From Betaproteobacteria bacterium HGW-Betaproteobacteria-4 (GTDB taxonomy: Bacteria; Pseudomonadota; Gammaproteobacteria; Burkholderiales; Rhodocyclaceae): a stretch of DNA of 64,000 nt. The stretch is taken from positions 1-64,000 of the forward strand of contig PHCH01000015.1 of assembly GCA_002840785.1 (NCBI GenBank), written 5' to 3'. The position numbers and the translations under genes are program-made. The notes beneath the pieces are model-generated. The model had not been told where the DNA came from, did not search any database, and saw only the letters and a list, made by a program, of their open reading frames with translations. The first letter of the stretch is position 1, and every line of letters begins with the position of its first letter. This document shows, one piece after another, positions 13,035 to 21,389 of this stretch.

Positions 13035-13597
13035 GCCGCATCCTGATCGTCGACGACGAGGACTCCATCCTCAAGGCCCTCAAACGCGTCCTGCGTCTGG
13101 CCCCCTGTGCCTATGGCAACAAGAGTTACACACTGGAGATAGTCGATTTCAATTCGCCGTTGGCCGCCCTGGAAGCGGCGCGAAATGAAGAGTTCGATCT
13201 GTTCATGAGCGACTACCGGATGCCGGGCATGGATGGCATAGAGTTCCTCAAGGCGGCCAAGGCCATCCAGCCCGACGCGGCCCGCCTGATTCTTTCCGGC
13301 TACGCCGATCTCAATGCCCTGGTTCGGGCGGTCAATGAAGTCGGCATCGACCGCTTCATCGGCAAGCCGTGGAACGACTACGACCTGATGTCGGCCATCG
13401 GCCAGGCACTGGCTCACCGCGACCTGATGCTGGAAAACCGCCAACTGGCCAATCTGGTTCGTCTTGAAATGGGCGACATCACGCCGCAGCAGGTCGAAGC
13501 CGAACGGCTGGAACGCATCGAACCCGGCATCACCGAAGTGAACTGGGGCCCGGACGGCTCCGTCGTGCTCGACCCCGAGTTCCAGAGCAAGGACTGA
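13031..13597 (+). CDS. Single-domain response regulator with short C-terminal extension
   Basis: A 188-residue receiver (DDEDSILKALKR at the start, Asp58-equivalent in MSDYRMPGMDG, LSGYADLNALVRAVNEVGI, GKPWND) followed by about 60 residues without a recognised output domain. The receiver belongs to the same subfamily as those in the HD-GYP, ATPase and EAL proteins of this island. It overlaps the HD-GYP gene by 4 bases. Without an output domain it may act as a phosphate relay or sink, or through protein contacts such as with the adjacent GTPase; that role is inferred from position. Confidence 0.85.
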   Translation: MSRILIVDDEDSILKALKRVLRLAPCAYGNKSYTLEIVDFNSPLAALEAARNEEFDLFMSDYRMPGMDGIEFLKAAKAIQPDAARLILSGYADLNALVRAVNEVGIDRFIGKPWNDYDLMSAIGQALAHRDLMLENRQLANLVRLEMGDITPQQVEAERLERIEPGITEVNWGPDGSVVLDPEFQSKD

Positions 13598-13605
13598 AAG
13601 CAGTC

Positions 13606-14253
13606 ATGCCCGAAAGCGATGCCCAGCACCTGACTTTCAAACTGGTCTATTACGGCCCGGCGCAGAGCGGCAAAACAACCAACCTGCTGCGCCTGCACGA
13701 CCTGCTCGCCCCGGAACTGAAGGGCGAGGTCATGACGATGGAGACCAAGGACGACCGCACGCTGTTCTTCGACCTGCTGCCGCTCGGCTTTCGCGCACCG
13801 TCGGGGCTGCTCATCAAGTTCCGGCTGTTCACCGTACCGGGGCAAGTGGCCCATGACGGGACGCGCAAGGCCGTGCTGTCGCGCGCCGATGGCGTGGTTT
13901 TCGTGGCCGATGCCGACCGCGCCCAGGAAACCAATAACGGCGAATCCTTCCAGAGCCTGGCCGCCAACTGCGCCCGCGTCGGCCTCGATTTCGAGCACCT
14001 GCCGATGGTCGTCCAGTTCAACAAGTGCGACCTGCCGAGCGCCGTGCCCGAAGCCGAAATCCGCGAACGCTGGTCGGCGGCGCCCTGGCCGCTGGTCTTC
14101 GCCATCGCCCTGACCGGGCAAGGCGTCGAAACGAGCTTCGAATTGCTGATTCGCACGGTCTACCGGAATTTTTGCCAAAAATTGAAATTGCAATCCGAAC
14201 ACGGTCTCAGCGAAGACGCCTTTGTCGCCGGCGCCCTGGGGATGAACGCATGA
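13606..14253 (+). CDS. MglA-like small Ras-superfamily GTPase
   Basis: A 215-residue P-loop GTPase. G1 is GPAQSGKTT at 17-25, the switch region includes MTMETKDDRTLFFDLLPL, G3 is TVPGQ at 76-80 (the PGQ form typical of MglA), G4 is NKCD at 139-142 and G5 is near ALTGQGV. MglA proteins set cell polarity and switch type IV pili or gliding motors. No MglB/roadblock GAP gene is adjacent; instead it lies between a lone receiver and a kinase. The ATGA overlap with the next kinase implies co-translation. A copy of the dispersed element (14155-14192) is read through near residues 184-195. Confidence 0.88.
   Translation: MPESDAQHLTFKLVYYGPAQSGKTTNLLRLHDLLAPELKGEVMTMETKDDRTLFFDLLPLGFRAPSGLLIKFRLFTVPGQVAHDGTRKAVLSRADGVVFVADADRAQETNNGESFQSLAANCARVGLDFEHLPMVVQFNKCDLPSAVPEAEIRERWSAAPWPLVFAIALTGQGVETSFELLIRTVYRNFCQKLKLQSEHGLSEDAFVAGALGMNA
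14155..14192 (+). repeat. Dispersed short element, copy in the MglA-like gene
   Basis: The core here is ACGGTCTACCGG (one mismatch), followed by AATTTTTGCCAAAAATTG and GAAATTG. It is in frame inside the GTPase gene, read as TVYRNF, the same frame used by the tatD and birA copies (TVNRNF and TVNRFF). Confidence 0.6.
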
Positions 14254-15452
14254 CCCAGGGCTTCGACCGCGAGTGGCAACTCGATGAATTGCTCGATGCC
14301 GCCAGCCAGGGAAAAATCGGCCCGGCACTCAGCGCATTGCTCGGCGGCGATTTCGCCCTGACCGACCAGGCCGGAAAAACGCTTTGGGGGCAGCCCTCGC
14401 CCGAGGCCCGCCGCGAAGCACTGATCCTTGAACTCGAACCGGTCGGCTACCTGCTCAGCAGCAGCGCCTCGCCGGCCGCGCTGAGCGCCGCTCGCCAGCT
14501 CATGCTGAGCCTGCTTCGCGCCGAGGTCCGCTTCAAGATGGCGTCCACCCTGCACCTCGAATCGGTGGCCGAAGACTTCGAATCGCTCAAGCGCGAACAC
14601 GCCCGCCTGAGCGAATCCGAGGCGCGCTACAAAGCCCTCTCGGGCGAACTGGAAGCTCGCGTCAAGAAACAGGTCGGCGAACTCGAAGAGCGCCAGCAGA
14701 TGCTCTACGAGGCGGAAAAACTCGCTTCGGTCGGCCAACTCGCAGCCGGCATGGCGCACGAGATCAATAATCCGCTCGGCTTCGTGCGCAGCAACCTGAC
14801 GACCTTCGAAAAATATCTCGGCAAATTTGCCGAACTGAAAACCCACCCGGGTTCGCTTGCCGACGGCTGGCAAGCGCTGGATCTCGACTTCATTCTCGAA
14901 GACGGCATCGATCTCCTCCACGACAGCGCCAAGGGGATGGAGCGCATTGCCCGCATCGTCGCCGACTTGAAGGCATTTTCGAATGTGGACCGGGCCAGCC
15001 AGGAATACGCCGACCTCAACAATTGCCTGCGCGAGGCGGTCAGCATGGTCGAAGCGCAAATGCCGCCCGGCATCCACTTCCGTTTCGACTTGCTCCCGCT
15101 ACCCGGCTTCGTCTGCCTGCCCGGGCATATCAATCAGCTGTTTTTCAACGTCATCCGTAACGCCGTCCTGGCCATCGCCGACAGCGGCCGGCCGGGAGAG
15201 GTCAAGATCTCGTCCGAAGCCGACGAGACGGGCATCCACATCCGCATCCACGACACCGGAGTCGGCATGACGGCCGAGCAGATCGGACACGCCTTCGAGC
15301 CGTTCTATACGACGCGGCCGGTCGGCTCCGGCGTCGGACTCGGCCTGGCCACTGCCCGCAACGTCGTCCAGGCCCACAGCGGACGCATCAGCCTCGACAG
15401 CCAGCCCGACGTGGGAACCACCGTCAGCCTGTTCTTCCCGACACCACCATGA
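14250..15452 (+). CDS. Soluble sensor histidine kinase
   Basis: A 400-residue cytoplasmic kinase. About 110 N-terminal residues show no domain I recognise. A coiled coil (about 105-155) follows, then HisKA with LASVGQLAAGMAHEINNP and phospho-acceptor His170, and an HATPase with DTGVGM and GSGVGLGLA. The start at 14250 overlaps the GTPase stop as ATGA, and its end overlaps the receiver-ATPase gene by 4 bases. That tight coupling makes the receiver of the ATPase fusion a likely substrate. The missing PAS domain suggests that the unrecognised N-terminal region or a partner such as the GTPase supplies the signal. Confidence 0.88.
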   Translation: MTQGFDREWQLDELLDAASQGKIGPALSALLGGDFALTDQAGKTLWGQPSPEARREALILELEPVGYLLSSSASPAALSAARQLMLSLLRAEVRFKMASTLHLESVAEDFESLKREHARLSESEARYKALSGELEARVKKQVGELEERQQMLYEAEKLASVGQLAAGMAHEINNPLGFVRSNLTTFEKYLGKFAELKTHPGSLADGWQALDLDFILEDGIDLLHDSAKGMERIARIVADLKAFSNVDRASQEYADLNNCLREAVSMVEAQMPPGIHFRFDLLPLPGFVCLPGHINQLFFNVIRNAVLAIADSGRPGEVKISSEADETGIHIRIHDTGVGMTAEQIGHAFEPFYTTRPVGSGVGLGLATARNVVQAHSGRISLDSQPDVGTTVSLFFPTPP

Positions 15453-17689
15453 CCGATTATTCCGCGCTATTCACCGGCAAGACCGCCAGCCCGCAGGCCC
15501 CGGCGACGCACCTGACACCGCCGCGTTACCGCCTGCTCTTTGTCGATGACGAGCCCGGCATCGTCAAGGCGCTCAGTCGCGTTTTCCATCAGGAAAACTA
15601 CGAAGTGATCACCGCCTGGAGCGCCAAGGAAGGGCTGGAAAAGTTCGCCACCGGCCCCATCCACCTCGTCATCAGCGATTTCATGATGCCCGGCATGAAC
15701 GGCGCGCAGTTCCTGCAGGAAGTCAAAAAGCGCTCGCCCGACACTATCCGCATCATGCTCACCGGCCACGCCAACACCGATGCCGTGATGGGCGCGATCA
15801 ACGAAGGCGCCGTTTACAAATTCATCCTCAAACCCTGGAACGACGACGATCTGCGGGTGACCGTGGCGCTCGCCCTCGAACAGTTCGACCTGATCAGCCG
15901 CAACAAGAGTCTGCGCGCCGAAAACGATCTCAAAACGAAGGAAATCTCGGCGCTGTCGAGGCTCGCCGCGACCCACCGCAGCCGGCTGGGCATCATGCTG
16001 CACAAGAAAAACCTGCTGACCGATAGCCAGTTGCAGGAACTGACCCTGCAGCAGGAACGGCGCAAGGAGCCGCTGATCACCCTGCTCCTCGAAAAGGACT
16101 GGGTACCGGAACGACGCATCCGCGAGTTGCTCAAGATCGACATGATGATCGAGGAAGTCCAGTTGCCGGAATTCCGCGTCGATGCCGCCCTGACCGACCT
16201 GATTCCGCGCAGCTTCTGCCTGCGCCAGGGCGTCGTCCCGCTCAAACTCGACGGTCGCCGCCTGATGCTGGCCATGGCCGACCCGCTCGACGAAGGCCTG
16301 ATCGACGAAGTCCGCTTCACGGCCGGCCTCGACATCAATGCGGTGACGGCCGACATCGCCGCTATCCGCAAGAAAGTCGATGAAATCTACGGCGGAGGCG
16401 AAGTTGACTTCAAGGAACTGGAAACTCTGGTCAGTTCGCCCGACCCCTACGAAGGCATCGAAATCGTCATCGAGGAAGAAGATGCCGCCAAGCTCGAAGA
16501 CCTGCTGCGCGACACCGAGGCGCCGCCGGCCATCCGGCTGGCCAACGCGATCATTCTCGAAGCCATCCGCCTGGGCGCTTCCGACATCCACATCCAGCCA
16601 CGCACCAACAGCGTCGTCGTGCGCTACCGGATCGACGGCGTGCTCGCCGACAAGATCCATATCCCGCACCACCTGCATCAATCGCTCGTCTCGCGCCTGA
16701 AAATCATGTCGGAACTCGACATTTCCGAGCGGCGTCGCCCCCAGGATGGCCGCATCACCGTCAAGACGCCGATGCGCATGGTCGACCTGCGCATCTCCAC
16801 ATTACCGACGATCAATGGCGAAAAAATCGTCATGCGCATCCTCGACCGGAACTCGACAGTCCACACCATCGAGAAGCTCGGTTTCTCGAGCAACGACCTG
16901 CGTCGCGTCACCGACATGGTGGCCAAACCGCAAGGCATCATCCTCGCCACCGGCCCGACTGGCAGCGGCAAGACAACGACGCTCTACTCGCTGCTCCAGC
17001 ACGATGCAACGCCCGACAAGAATTACGTCACCATCGAAGACCCGGTCGAGTACTACCTCGACATGGCCGGCCAGGTGCTGATTCGCGAAAAAATCGGGCT
17101 GACCTTTCCATCCGTCCTGCGCGCCCTGCTTCGGCAGGATCCGGACGTCATCCTGCTCGGTGAAATCCGCGATTTCGACACCGCCGAAGTCGCCTTTCAC
17201 GCGGCGCTGACCGGGCACCTGGTCTATTCGACCCTGCACACCAACTCGGCCGTCGCCACCATCGCCCGCCTGTTCGATCTCGGCCTCAAGCCCTATGTCG
17301 TCGCCACCGCCCTCGAAGGCATCATCGCCCAGCGCCTGGTGCGCAGCGTCTGCCCGGACTGCAGCCAGCCGGCAGCGCCGGACCCGGCCGTCCTCTCCCG
17401 CCTTGGGAGGGCCTTCGCCAATATCGGCGAAATCCGCCGGGGCCAGGGTTGCAGCACCTGCCACGGCAGCGGCTACAAGGGCCGCCTCGGCATTTACGAA
17501 ATCCTCACCCTCGACGACCAGTTGCGGGACTGCATAGGCAGCGGCGCCAGCGTACTCGAGATCAGCCGCCAGGCCCGGCAAAGAGGGCTCCGCAGCATCA
17601 TTCACCACGCCGCAGAACGTGTTCTGGCCGGCGCCACCACACCAGACGAAATTCTTCGGGTACTCGGCCCGATGACTGGAGAAGATTGA
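15449..17689 (+). CDS. Receiver domain fused to a GspE/PilB-type secretion ATPase
   Basis: A 746-residue fusion. Residues 28-145 are a receiver (Asp33/34, phospho-acceptor Asp77 in SDFMMPG, Lys128). Residues 176-315 resemble the N-terminal MshEN/N1 domain: RLG at 179-181 and LLTDSQLQELTLQQ match much of the c-di-GMP-binding pattern, although the usual glycine is Asn188. The ATPase has Walker A GPTGSGKT at 502-509, Walker B ILLGEIRD at 568-575, a His box and two CxxC pairs (635/638 and 668/671). Family members power type IV pilus or type II secretion. No pilus assembly gene is adjacent, so it presumably acts on a machine encoded elsewhere. Confidence 0.92.
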   Translation: MTDYSALFTGKTASPQAPATHLTPPRYRLLFVDDEPGIVKALSRVFHQENYEVITAWSAKEGLEKFATGPIHLVISDFMMPGMNGAQFLQEVKKRSPDTIRIMLTGHANTDAVMGAINEGAVYKFILKPWNDDDLRVTVALALEQFDLISRNKSLRAENDLKTKEISALSRLAATHRSRLGIMLHKKNLLTDSQLQELTLQQERRKEPLITLLLEKDWVPERRIRELLKIDMMIEEVQLPEFRVDAALTDLIPRSFCLRQGVVPLKLDGRRLMLAMADPLDEGLIDEVRFTAGLDINAVTADIAAIRKKVDEIYGGGEVDFKELETLVSSPDPYEGIEIVIEEEDAAKLEDLLRDTEAPPAIRLANAIILEAIRLGASDIHIQPRTNSVVVRYRIDGVLADKIHIPHHLHQSLVSRLKIMSELDISERRRPQDGRITVKTPMRMVDLRISTLPTINGEKIVMRILDRNSTVHTIEKLGFSSNDLRRVTDMVAKPQGIILATGPTGSGKTTTLYSLLQHDATPDKNYVTIEDPVEYYLDMAGQVLIREKIGLTFPSVLRALLRQDPDVILLGEIRDFDTAEVAFHAALTGHLVYSTLHTNSAVATIARLFDLGLKPYVVATALEGIIAQRLVRSVCPDCSQPAAPDPAVLSRLGRAFANIGEIRRGQGCSTCHGSGYKGRLGIYEILTLDDQLRDCIGSGASVLEISRQARQRGLRSIIHHAAERVLAGATTPDEILRVLGPMTGED

Positions 17690-17691
17690 AC

Positions 17692-19722
17692 ATGGACATT
17701 TTTGTCTGGAACGACAGCTTCGTAACCGGCCAGCCGGTGGTCGATACCGAGCACCAAGGCCTGGTCAGCCTGATCAACTGGCTCATCGAGCACCAGTCGA
17801 CCTCGACGCCGCCGGAGGAAGTCGACAAGGTACTGGTGCAACTCGTTGAGTACGCGGTAACGCACTTCGGGCACGAAGAGGAGTTGATGGCCAGTACCGG
17901 CTGCGACCCGCGATTCATTGAAATTCACCGCAACGTACACGCCGATTTCGGGCAGCAGGTGGTCAGGATGCGCAACATGCAGAACGGCGACCAGGAATTC
18001 CTGTTGCGTTTCCTGAGTAGCTGGCTGGCCCATCACATCCTCGGCATGGATCAATCGATGGCCCGCCAGATCCGGAAAATCCATGACGGTATGACGCCGG
18101 CCCGGGCTTTCGAAGAGGAAAAAAGCATGGTCGCCGACCCGGCGACGACGAGCCTGCTCAGCGGCATGAATGCGATGTTCCGGATGATCGCGGCGCGCAA
18201 CGATGAACTGGAAAAAGCCAACACCACCCTGGAAGCCCAGGTCACGGCCCGCACCCAGGCCCTGACGCTGACCAACGAACAACTGCTGGTCGAACAGGGG
18301 CGTTTGAAGCTGGCCATGCAGCAGATCGAGATGACCCAGAAAAAGCTGCTCGAGTCGGAGCACCGGCGAGCCGAGGCGAGCCGACGCAACATGCAGCAAT
18401 TGCTCGCCCAGATTATCGATGGCGACCCTGTCCCGACCTTCGTCATCGACGCCAACCATCAAATTACCCACTGGAACCAGGCCTGCGCGATGATCAGCGG
18501 TCTGCCGGCAGCCGATATGGTTGGCACCAGAGAACAATGGAAGGCTTTTTATCCGGAAAATCGCCCGGTCATGGCCGACCTCATCGTCGATGGCAGTCTT
18601 GAGGAGCAATTCGACACCTACTACCACGGTCATTTCCGTCGCTCGCCCAACATCGGTGGTGCTTTCGAGGGCGAGGCCCTGTTCCCCCACATGGGCGAGA
18701 ACGGGCGCTGGCTCTTCTTTACGGCGGCGCCCCTGTGCGACGAGGAAGGTCGACGCATCGGCACCATCGAAACCCTGCAGGACGTGACCGAGCGCCACCG
18801 CGCCGAAGACAACCTGCGGCAATACCAGAATCACCTGGAAGAACTCGTTGCCAAACGCACTTCGCAACTCGCCGAAGCCAATATCAAGCTGGAAAGCGAC
18901 CGCAAGGAACTCGAGGTGCTGCTGCGCAAAGTGGAAGATTCGCAACAGCAACTGCTGCAATCGGAAAAAATGGCCTCCATCGGCCAGCTTGCGGCGGGCG
19001 TCGCGCATGAGATCAACAACCCGGTCGGCTTCGTCAATTCCAACTTGGGCACGCTGAAAACCTATGTTGCCCAACTGCTCAATGTCATCAGCGCCTACGA
19101 AGCCGGGGTGCCCGACGAAATTTCGACAGCTCGCAAGAAAGCCGATATCGACTTTCTTCGCGAAGACCTTCCGTCATTGGTCGCCGAATCGCAGGAAGGC
19201 CTTAGTCGCGTCACCAAGATCGTGCAGGACCTCAAGGACTTCTCCCACGTCGATCAAGCTGAGCGCCAGCACGCCGACCTCAACGCGGCGATTGAAAGCA
19301 CCCTGAATGTGGTCTGGAACGAACTCAAGTACAAGGCAGAAGTGATCCGGGAATTGGGCGACATCCCCGCCGTCGACTGCGTCCCCGCCCAGATCAATCA
19401 GGTGTTCATGAATTTGCTGGTCAATGCCGCCCATGCCATCGAGCAACAGGGCAAGATTTTTGTGCGTTCGGGCACCGAGAACCAGCAGGTCTGGTTCGAA
19501 ATCGAGGACACCGGGAAAGGCATGACCGAAGAAGTCCGTAACCGCATATTCGAGCCGTTCTTCACGACCAAACCCGTCGGCAAGGGAACCGGGCTTGGGC
19601 TGTCGATCTCATACGACATCATTGTCAAGAAACATGGCGGCAGCCTCGATGTCCGCAGCACGCCTGGCCAGGGCACCTGTTTTCGGATCTGGCTGCCCAT
19701 TGATGCCAAGGAGCCATCGTAA
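17692..19722 (+). CDS. Hemerythrin-PAS-histidine kinase
   Basis: A 676-residue soluble kinase. Residues 1-130 form a bacteriohemerythrin with all expected di-iron ligands visible: His21, His58, Glu62, His79, His83, His115 and Asp120, so it should sense O2 or redox state. A coiled coil (about 170-240) and one PAS domain (about 245-375) follow. The kinase core has MASIGQLAAGVAHEINNP with phospho-acceptor His439 and GKGTGLGLS. The ATG at 17692, two bases after the upstream stop, sets the start. It is the last gene of the island and the only one with an obvious ligand type. Confidence 0.93.
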   Translation: MDIFVWNDSFVTGQPVVDTEHQGLVSLINWLIEHQSTSTPPEEVDKVLVQLVEYAVTHFGHEEELMASTGCDPRFIEIHRNVHADFGQQVVRMRNMQNGDQEFLLRFLSSWLAHHILGMDQSMARQIRKIHDGMTPARAFEEEKSMVADPATTSLLSGMNAMFRMIAARNDELEKANTTLEAQVTARTQALTLTNEQLLVEQGRLKLAMQQIEMTQKKLLESEHRRAEASRRNMQQLLAQIIDGDPVPTFVIDANHQITHWNQACAMISGLPAADMVGTREQWKAFYPENRPVMADLIVDGSLEEQFDTYYHGHFRRSPNIGGAFEGEALFPHMGENGRWLFFTAAPLCDEEGRRIGTIETLQDVTERHRAEDNLRQYQNHLEELVAKRTSQLAEANIKLESDRKELEVLLRKVEDSQQQLLQSEKMASIGQLAAGVAHEINNPVGFVNSNLGTLKTYVAQLLNVISAYEAGVPDEISTARKKADIDFLREDLPSLVAESQEGLSRVTKIVQDLKDFSHVDQAERQHADLNAAIESTLNVVWNELKYKAEVIRELGDIPAVDCVPAQINQVFMNLLVNAAHAIEQQGKIFVRSGTENQQVWFEIEDTGKGMTEEVRNRIFEPFFTTKPVGKGTGLGLSISYDIIVKKHGGSLDVRSTPGQGTCFRIWLPIDAKEPS

Positions 19723-19742
19723 ATTGCGAACACTTGGGCATG

Positions 19743-19766
19743 AAAAAGGCCACTCGAAAGTGGCCT
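19743..19766 (-). terminator. Rho-independent terminator after tRNA-Arg
   Basis: On the minus strand, AGGCCACT, a TTCG loop and AGTGGCCT are followed by a T run. It lies 15 bases beyond the tRNA 3' end. The hairpin lacks a T run on the plus strand, so it serves the tRNA rather than the kinase gene. Confidence 0.85.
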
Positions 19767-19780
19767 CAATCATTGAATGC

Positions 19781-19857
19781 TGGCGCGCCCGAGACGATTC
19801 GAACGTCCGACCCCTGCCTTCGGAGGGCAGTACTCTATCCAGCTGAGCTACGAGCGC
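19781..19857 (-). tRNA. tRNA-Arg (anticodon CCG)
   Basis: The minus strand folds as a 77-base tRNA. The acceptor stem pairs GCGCTCG with CGGGCGC, the D arm is AGCTCAGCTGGATAGAG, the anticodon stem CTGCC/GGCAG encloses loop CTCCGAA with anticodon CCG, and the T loop is GTTCGAATC. The CCA end is encoded (TGG on the plus strand at 19781-19783). It reads CGG arginine codons, which are common in GC-rich genomes. Confidence 0.95.
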
Positions 19858-19890
19858 TTTGGGAGGGAGGCATTCTACCCCCATGCGAAG

Positions 19891-19912
19891 CCTTGCGTCC
19901 ATGCAAGGCTAC
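19891..19912. repeat. Small inverted repeat upstream of the tRNA
   Basis: AGCCTTGC and GCAAGGCT flank a 6-base spacer between the tRNA 5' end and its putative promoter. No T run follows on either strand. It would sit in the tRNA leader; its role is unknown. Confidence 0.4.
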
Positions 19913-19927
19913 CGATTAAGCCCTTTC

Positions 19928-19955
19928 GATTTAATAATTTTGCATAAACTGTCAA
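19928..19955 (-). promoter_or_regulatory. Candidate sigma-70 promoter for tRNA-Arg
   Basis: The minus strand has a perfect -35 hexamer TTGACA and, 16 bases on, a weak -10 TAAATC, about 70 bases before the tRNA. It abuts the start codon of the HDOD gene on the other strand, so the two units are divergent and share this region. Confidence 0.4.
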
Positions 19956-19959
19956 AGCC

Positions 19960-20823
19960 ATGCCATTAAATAGAAGCGAACTCTCTCAAGAAGACCTGCA
20001 AAAGGTCATTGCCACCATTGATATTCCCAGTTGTCCGGAAATGGTTGGCGAGGTCTTGCAGGAGGGACAGAAGGATGACCCGGATCAGGGCCGGCTTGCC
20101 GAGATCATCTGCAACGACGTCGGGATGTCGGCCGCTGCGCTGAAGCTGGCCAACTCGCCGCTGTTCGGAACGAGTAGTCCGGTCTCCACCGTGCGCAAGG
20201 CGGTCGAGCGTCTGGGCACGAAGAACGTGGTTTGCGTTGCCGTCGCATCGGCATTGCGCGCCAGCATCACCGGATTGCCGACGGCCTGGATCGAGCAATT
20301 CTGGAAGCAGACGATGCTGCTGGCCCTGGCCTCGAGCCTGGTCGCCCGCCGCCAGTTTGGCATTTCGGCGGATGCGGCCTACACCTATGCCTTGTTTCAC
20401 GATGCCGCGATACCGCTGATGATGCGTCGCTTTCCGAATTACGGCGAGGTCCTGGAAAAATCCCGTGGCGAGGGCATAGCGCTGAACCTGGCGGAAGAAC
20501 AGTATTTTCCCTGCTCCCACCCGGTTGTCGGTGCCTTGCTCGTCCGCAATTGGGGGCTGCCGCCGATTCTCGGCCAGGCCATTCGCTTTCACCACGAAAC
20601 GGATGTTTACGACCTGCCGGACCGGACCTTGCCGGGCGGTGCGCTTTCCCTGATTGCCGTCACCCAGGTTGCCGAACAGTTGGTTTCGGAGGTTCTCGAC
20701 GAGAATTTCGAGATCCGCGATGCCCTGTTCGAGCGAGCGATCGATTTTCTCGGCATTTCCGACGACGACCTCGATGAACTGCGGCACCGCGTCGCCACGG
20801 CCATTGAATCGGCCGCCAACTGA
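19960..20823 (+). CDS. HDOD domain protein
   Basis: A 287-residue single-domain HDOD protein (HD-related output domain without the catalytic HD pair). Recognisable segments are IPSCPEMVGEVLQ near the start, NSPLFG...VSTVRKAVERLG and CSHPVVGALLVRNWGLPP with RFHH. HDOD proteins act as signalling adaptors rather than enzymes. It is monocistronic, starts at an ATG without a strong ribosome-binding site, and lies just beyond the signalling island, separated by the divergent tRNA. Confidence 0.88.
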   Translation: MPLNRSELSQEDLQKVIATIDIPSCPEMVGEVLQEGQKDDPDQGRLAEIICNDVGMSAAALKLANSPLFGTSSPVSTVRKAVERLGTKNVVCVAVASALRASITGLPTAWIEQFWKQTMLLALASSLVARRQFGISADAAYTYALFHDAAIPLMMRRFPNYGEVLEKSRGEGIALNLAEEQYFPCSHPVVGALLVRNWGLPPILGQAIRFHHETDVYDLPDRTLPGGALSLIAVTQVAEQLVSEVLDENFEIRDALFERAIDFLGISDDDLDELRHRVATAIESAAN

Positions 20824-20825
20824 GT

Positions 20826-21326
20826 TCAGTCGAACAAGGTTCTTGCCGCTTCGAAACGCGAGGCGTAATAGCGGTCGCTGAGGCGGTCGATGCGCACCTT
20901 GCCGTTGGTCGACGGGGCGTGAATGAAGCGCGCCTCGCCGATAAAGATGCCGACATGCGAAAACGAGCGGTTCTGGGTATTGAAGAAAACCAGGTCGCCC
21001 GGCCGTAATTCGGCCCGCTCGATCGCCCGCCCATGGCGCGCGATGTCGGCCGCGCTGCCGCTGACCTTGAGGCCGGCCGCCCGGTCGTAGATGTAGCTGA
21101 CCATGCCGCTGCAATCGAGGCCGGCTTCCGGGTTCTTGCCTCCAAAACGGTAGCCGGTGCCGATCAGGCCGAGCGCGTAAAGCACGACTTCGTTGCCCTT
21201 TTCACTGACCTGCCGCGAGCCTTGCGCTATAGTTTCCGGCGATGACCCGGAGCGAGGCGAAGGGCTGCCACAGGCCGTGACGAGCAGGGTCAAAAGAATG
21301 GAAAGCAACAGGGTCGGGACAGGCAT
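20826..21326 (-). CDS. NlpC/P60 family peptidoglycan hydrolase, lipoprotein
   Basis: A 166-residue C40-family endopeptidase that should cleave cell-wall stem peptides. I placed the start at 21326 because this gives a standard lipoprotein signal ending in the LLVTAC lipobox. The catalytic domain shows GTGYRFGGKNPEAGLDCSG with the nucleophilic cysteine, LRPGDLVFF, and SHVGIFIG with the catalytic histidine. It is convergent with the HDOD gene and divergent from the dehydrogenase gene. Confidence 0.92.
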   Translation of the reverse strand: MPVPTLLLSILLTLLVTACGSPSPRSGSSPETIAQGSRQVSEKGNEVVLYALGLIGTGYRFGGKNPEAGLDCSGMVSYIYDRAAGLKVSGSAADIARHGRAIERAELRPGDLVFFNTQNRSFSHVGIFIGEARFIHAPSTNGKVRIDRLSDRYYASRFEAARTLFD

Positions 21327-21389
21327 CGGGCTCAGGCTCTCTCTTGAAACACACGCCAACTTAGCGTTTTTACAGGAATTTTCAAGTCC

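Noticed and set aside
15449-17689. Classifying the ATPase as part of a local type II secretion or pilus operon
   Set aside because: No pilC/gspF, pilin or secretin genes occur within the window; the only neighbours are signalling genes.
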